The translations under genes and the position numbers were made by a program. Positions 15,968-17,826 of a DNA stretch of 17,826 bases are shown piece after piece (positions within the stretch are counted from its first letter, which is position 1; each line of letters begins with the position of its first letter). Origin of the DNA: Xanthobacteraceae bacterium (GTDB lineage Bacteria; Pseudomonadota; Alphaproteobacteria; Rhizobiales; Xanthobacteraceae); NCBI GenBank assembly GCA_030648135.1, contig JAUSIF010000067.1:1-17826 (forward strand). Direction: 5' to 3'. The notes beneath the pieces are model-generated. The model worked only from the letters and a program-made list of their open reading frames with translations. It had not been told where the DNA came from and searched no databases.

Positions 15968-16948
15968 TCAAGACTTGAAGACTTCGGGATTATAGCAATT
16001 GGGAGGTTGTCGACCTTCCAGCAACGCGAGGACATTGTCCACCACTACGTGCGCCATCTTCTCTCTGAGCTCCGCGACCGCGCTGCCGAGATGCGGAGTG
16101 ACGACAATATTGGACATTTTCAAAAGTTCAGGGGCTACCTGAGGCTCGTGTTCATGGACGTCGAGCCCCGCGCCCGCGATGCGCCGTGCAGCGAGAGCGC
16201 GCACGAGTGCCGCCTCCTCGACGATGGGACCGCGGGCGGCGTTGATGAGGAAGGCGGTCGGCTTCATCAGGCCGAACTGACGATCGCCGATCATATGGCG
16301 CGTATCGGGATTGAGCGGCGCGTGCACCGATATAAAATCTGATTCGGCCATCAGCTGGTCGAGTGACCTGTGTTCAAGGCCTAATTCCTTCTCCACATCA
16401 GGCTTGCGACGCGGACTCCAATAGAGCAGTCGCATCGAGAAGCCCTGAGCGCGCTTGGCAACGGCGCGCCCGATGCGTCCGCCACCGCCTATAAGTCCAA
16501 GAACCTTTCCCGTGACCCAGGAGCCCGCGAGATAATTTGATTGCGAGCCGGGAAATACTCCCGAATGGACAAGCCGATCGCCTTCCAGGATCCGCCGCGC
16601 GACGGCGATCATCAAACCGATGGTGAGATCGGCCGTCGCCTCGGTAACGACCGCCGGGATCACCGTGACCGGGATGCGCCGCGCCGTTGCTTCGGCGATG
16701 TCGATATTGTCCGGCGTGATCGACATGGAAGCGACGGCCTTGAGCTTGGGATTGGCCGCGATCACGTCTCGATCGATCTTGTCGTGAAGTAACGAAAACA
16801 GGATATCGCAACGGCGCACGCCGGCGAGTAGCACATCCTTGGATGGAACGCGGCTGCCGTCCGGGTTCACTTCGACGTCGGCAACGGCGCGCAACCGTTC
16901 GATGGCGCTAGCAGCGATCGGTTGAGTGACGAAAACGCGTGGGCGCAT
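15968..16948 (-). CDS. D-2-hydroxyacid dehydrogenase, glyoxylate/hydroxypyruvate reductase-like, probably NADPH-dependent
   Basis: A 326-residue second member of the family. Catalytic residues are Arg239 (NAARGP), Glu268 (HEHEP) and His286 (TPHLG). The nucleotide loop is GLIGGGGRIGRAV (151-163). The second Rossmann strand ends in LLYWSPRRKP (174-183), without the acidic residue of NAD enzymes and with arginines that fit NADPH. The substrate-side loop reads SMSITPDNID (74-83), where relatives usually have a VGxDNID-type sequence. The ATG overlaps the stop of the upstream PEP-synthase-like gene by one base (a GTG at 16951 would overlap by four), so the two are translationally coupled. Confidence 0.9.
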   Translation of the reverse strand: MRPRVFVTQPIAASAIERLRAVADVEVNPDGSRVPSKDVLLAGVRRCDILFSLLHDKIDRDVIAANPKLKAVASMSITPDNIDIAEATARRIPVTVIPAVVTEATADLTIGLMIAVARRILEGDRLVHSGVFPGSQSNYLAGSWVTGKVLGLIGGGGRIGRAVAKRAQGFSMRLLYWSPRRKPDVEKELGLEHRSLDQLMAESDFISVHAPLNPDTRHMIGDRQFGLMKPTAFLINAARGPIVEEAALVRALAARRIAGAGLDVHEHEPQVAPELLKMSNIVVTPHLGSAVAELREKMAHVVVDNVLALLEGRQPPNCYNPEVFKS

Positions 16949-17826
16949 CACTGGATCCAGCGAACTATGCCGGCGACGCCGTCTACCGCCACCTGCGCGC
17001 CGTCCGGAATGCGCCGGGTAGCATCAAGAACGCCCAAGACCATGGGGATGCCTCGCTCGCGGGCGAGCGAGGCGAGGTGGGAGGTGCTGCCGCCGAGTTC
17101 CGCCACCACGCCCGCAACGCGCGGCAGCACGTAACTGAGCGCTGGACCCGCCACTTTCGTCACCAAGATGTCGCCTTGACCCACGCGCGAGAGCTCGCAT
17201 TCGCAATTCACCACCACCGCGCGTCCCGAGCCCCAGCCGATGCCGGCCGGATGCCCGTTGAGACCAGGATGGCGCAGCCAGATCTCGTCCGGCACATGGG
17301 CCGGTTGCACGTGTAGCGGCCGCGCCTGCAAGAGCTTGAATCCGACATCATCGAGCGCCCATTCGATCTCGACCGGCATGCCAAGAACATCTTCCGCTTT
17401 CCGCAGCATCTGTCCGAGTTCAATGGCCTGCGCCGCGCCGAGCGAAGGCGCGCTGACAAGCGCCAGCGGCACGGCTTGCGCAAAGGCACCGCGCCCATGC
17501 ACACAGCGTTCGTGGTGTTCCTTGCGCCCGGCCTCGATCTCGCGGAGCTCGCCGTTGCGGCCGAGCACGATGCGGTCGGGCACGACCTCGCCCTGGGCGA
17601 TGGCGGAGCCGAGACCCCAGGTCGCGCTCAAGAGCATCTCGCCGTCGGCCGTGTGGCTCAATCCGCCGCCGGACGCACAGGCGGAAACGAGCGGCTGGAT
17701 CAGAACGGCCATGGCCGTTTCGGAGGGGTTCTGGTCGTGGGTCGCCATGTAACGCCGCACGTTCGTCGACCACAGCGCCGCCCAGCAGGCACGCACGGCG
17801 GTGAGAAAGTCGGTTTCGTTATCAAG
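16948..17826 (-). CDS. PEP-synthase-like phosphotransferase, C-terminal part (5' end outside window)
   Basis: The last 292 residues of a PEP synthase/pyruvate phosphate dikinase-related protein. The first half is the end of the ATP-binding domain, with DFLTAVRACWAALWS, ATWGLGSAIAQGEVVPDR and EIEWALDDVGFKLLQARPLH. The second half is the swivelling phosphohistidine domain with GGSTSHLASLARERGIPMVLG and its phospho-accepting histidine at codon 17077-17079. The protein then stops: the C-terminal PEP/pyruvate-binding barrel of PEP synthase and PPDK is absent. It may be one subunit of a split enzyme, or a dikinase-type kinase of another small molecule, like rifampin phosphotransferase or phenylphosphate synthase. 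The substrate is unknown. It heads the operon with the two 2-hydroxyacid dehydrogenases in this window. Confidence 0.85.
   Translation of the reverse strand, partial: LDNETDFLTAVRACWAALWSTNVRRYMATHDQNPSETAMAVLIQPLVSACASGGGLSHTADGEMLLSATWGLGSAIAQGEVVPDRIVLGRNGELREIEAGRKEHHERCVHGRGAFAQAVPLALVSAPSLGAAQAIELGQMLRKAEDVLGMPVEIEWALDDVGFKLLQARPLHVQPAHVPDEIWLRHPGLNGHPAGIGWGSGRAVVVNCECELSRVGQGDILVTKVAGPALSYVLPRVAGVVAELGGSTSHLASLARERGIPMVLGVLDATRRIPDGAQVAVDGVAGIVRWIQ

Overview
The window is GC-rich, gene-dense DNA with alphaproteobacterial features. It has a Caulobacter/rhizobial-style cpa/tad pilus operon, GTG starts behind strong GGAGG ribosome sites, GANTC (CcrM-type) sites in a promoter region, and many long antisense shadow frames. 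A member of the Hyphomicrobiales (Bradyrhizobium or Xanthobacteraceae type) is the best guess; this is inference from gene content, not a database match. No tRNA, rRNA, CRISPR array, insertion sequence or phage gene was seen.

Left edge (1-2833): a divergent pair. An FAD-linked oxidase of the glycolate/D-lactate dehydrogenase type (minus strand, C-terminus outside the window) faces a class V serine/alanine-glyoxylate aminotransferase (plus strand). Together they fit oxidation of a 2-hydroxyacid such as glycolate to glyoxylate, followed by transamination to glycine.

Middle (2888-11165, minus strand): a Tad (tight adherence, type IVc pilus) export locus in the order cpaB, cpaC, a short cpaD-position lipoprotein, cpaE, cpaF, tadB, tadC, then a 174-base gap and tadD. 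It encodes the secretin and its partners, the localisation ATPase, the motor ATPase, both inner-membrane platform proteins and the TPR pilotin-like lipoprotein. The Flp pilin, the prepilin peptidase (cpaA/tadV) and the TadE/F/G minor pilins are not here and would have to lie elsewhere. The cpaB upstream region carries three GANTC sites in 19 bases, and a fourth overlaps the cpaB ribosome site.

Right part (11491-17826): an accessory metabolic region. A plus-strand operon encodes a cyclase-family metal hydrolase, a HIT protein, a histidinol-dehydrogenase-family enzyme of the HpsN (sulfopropanediol dehydrogenase) type, and an SDR dehydrogenase. It converges, one base apart, on a minus-strand operon with a PEP-synthase-like phosphotransferase (5' end outside the window) and two D-2-hydroxyacid dehydrogenases with different predicted cofactor preference. 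No biosynthetic his gene is nearby. The two operons together look like an uncharacterised pathway for a hydroxylated or sulfonated small carbon compound, and this is the most promising novelty here. The Tad locus itself is a known system with some local peculiarities.
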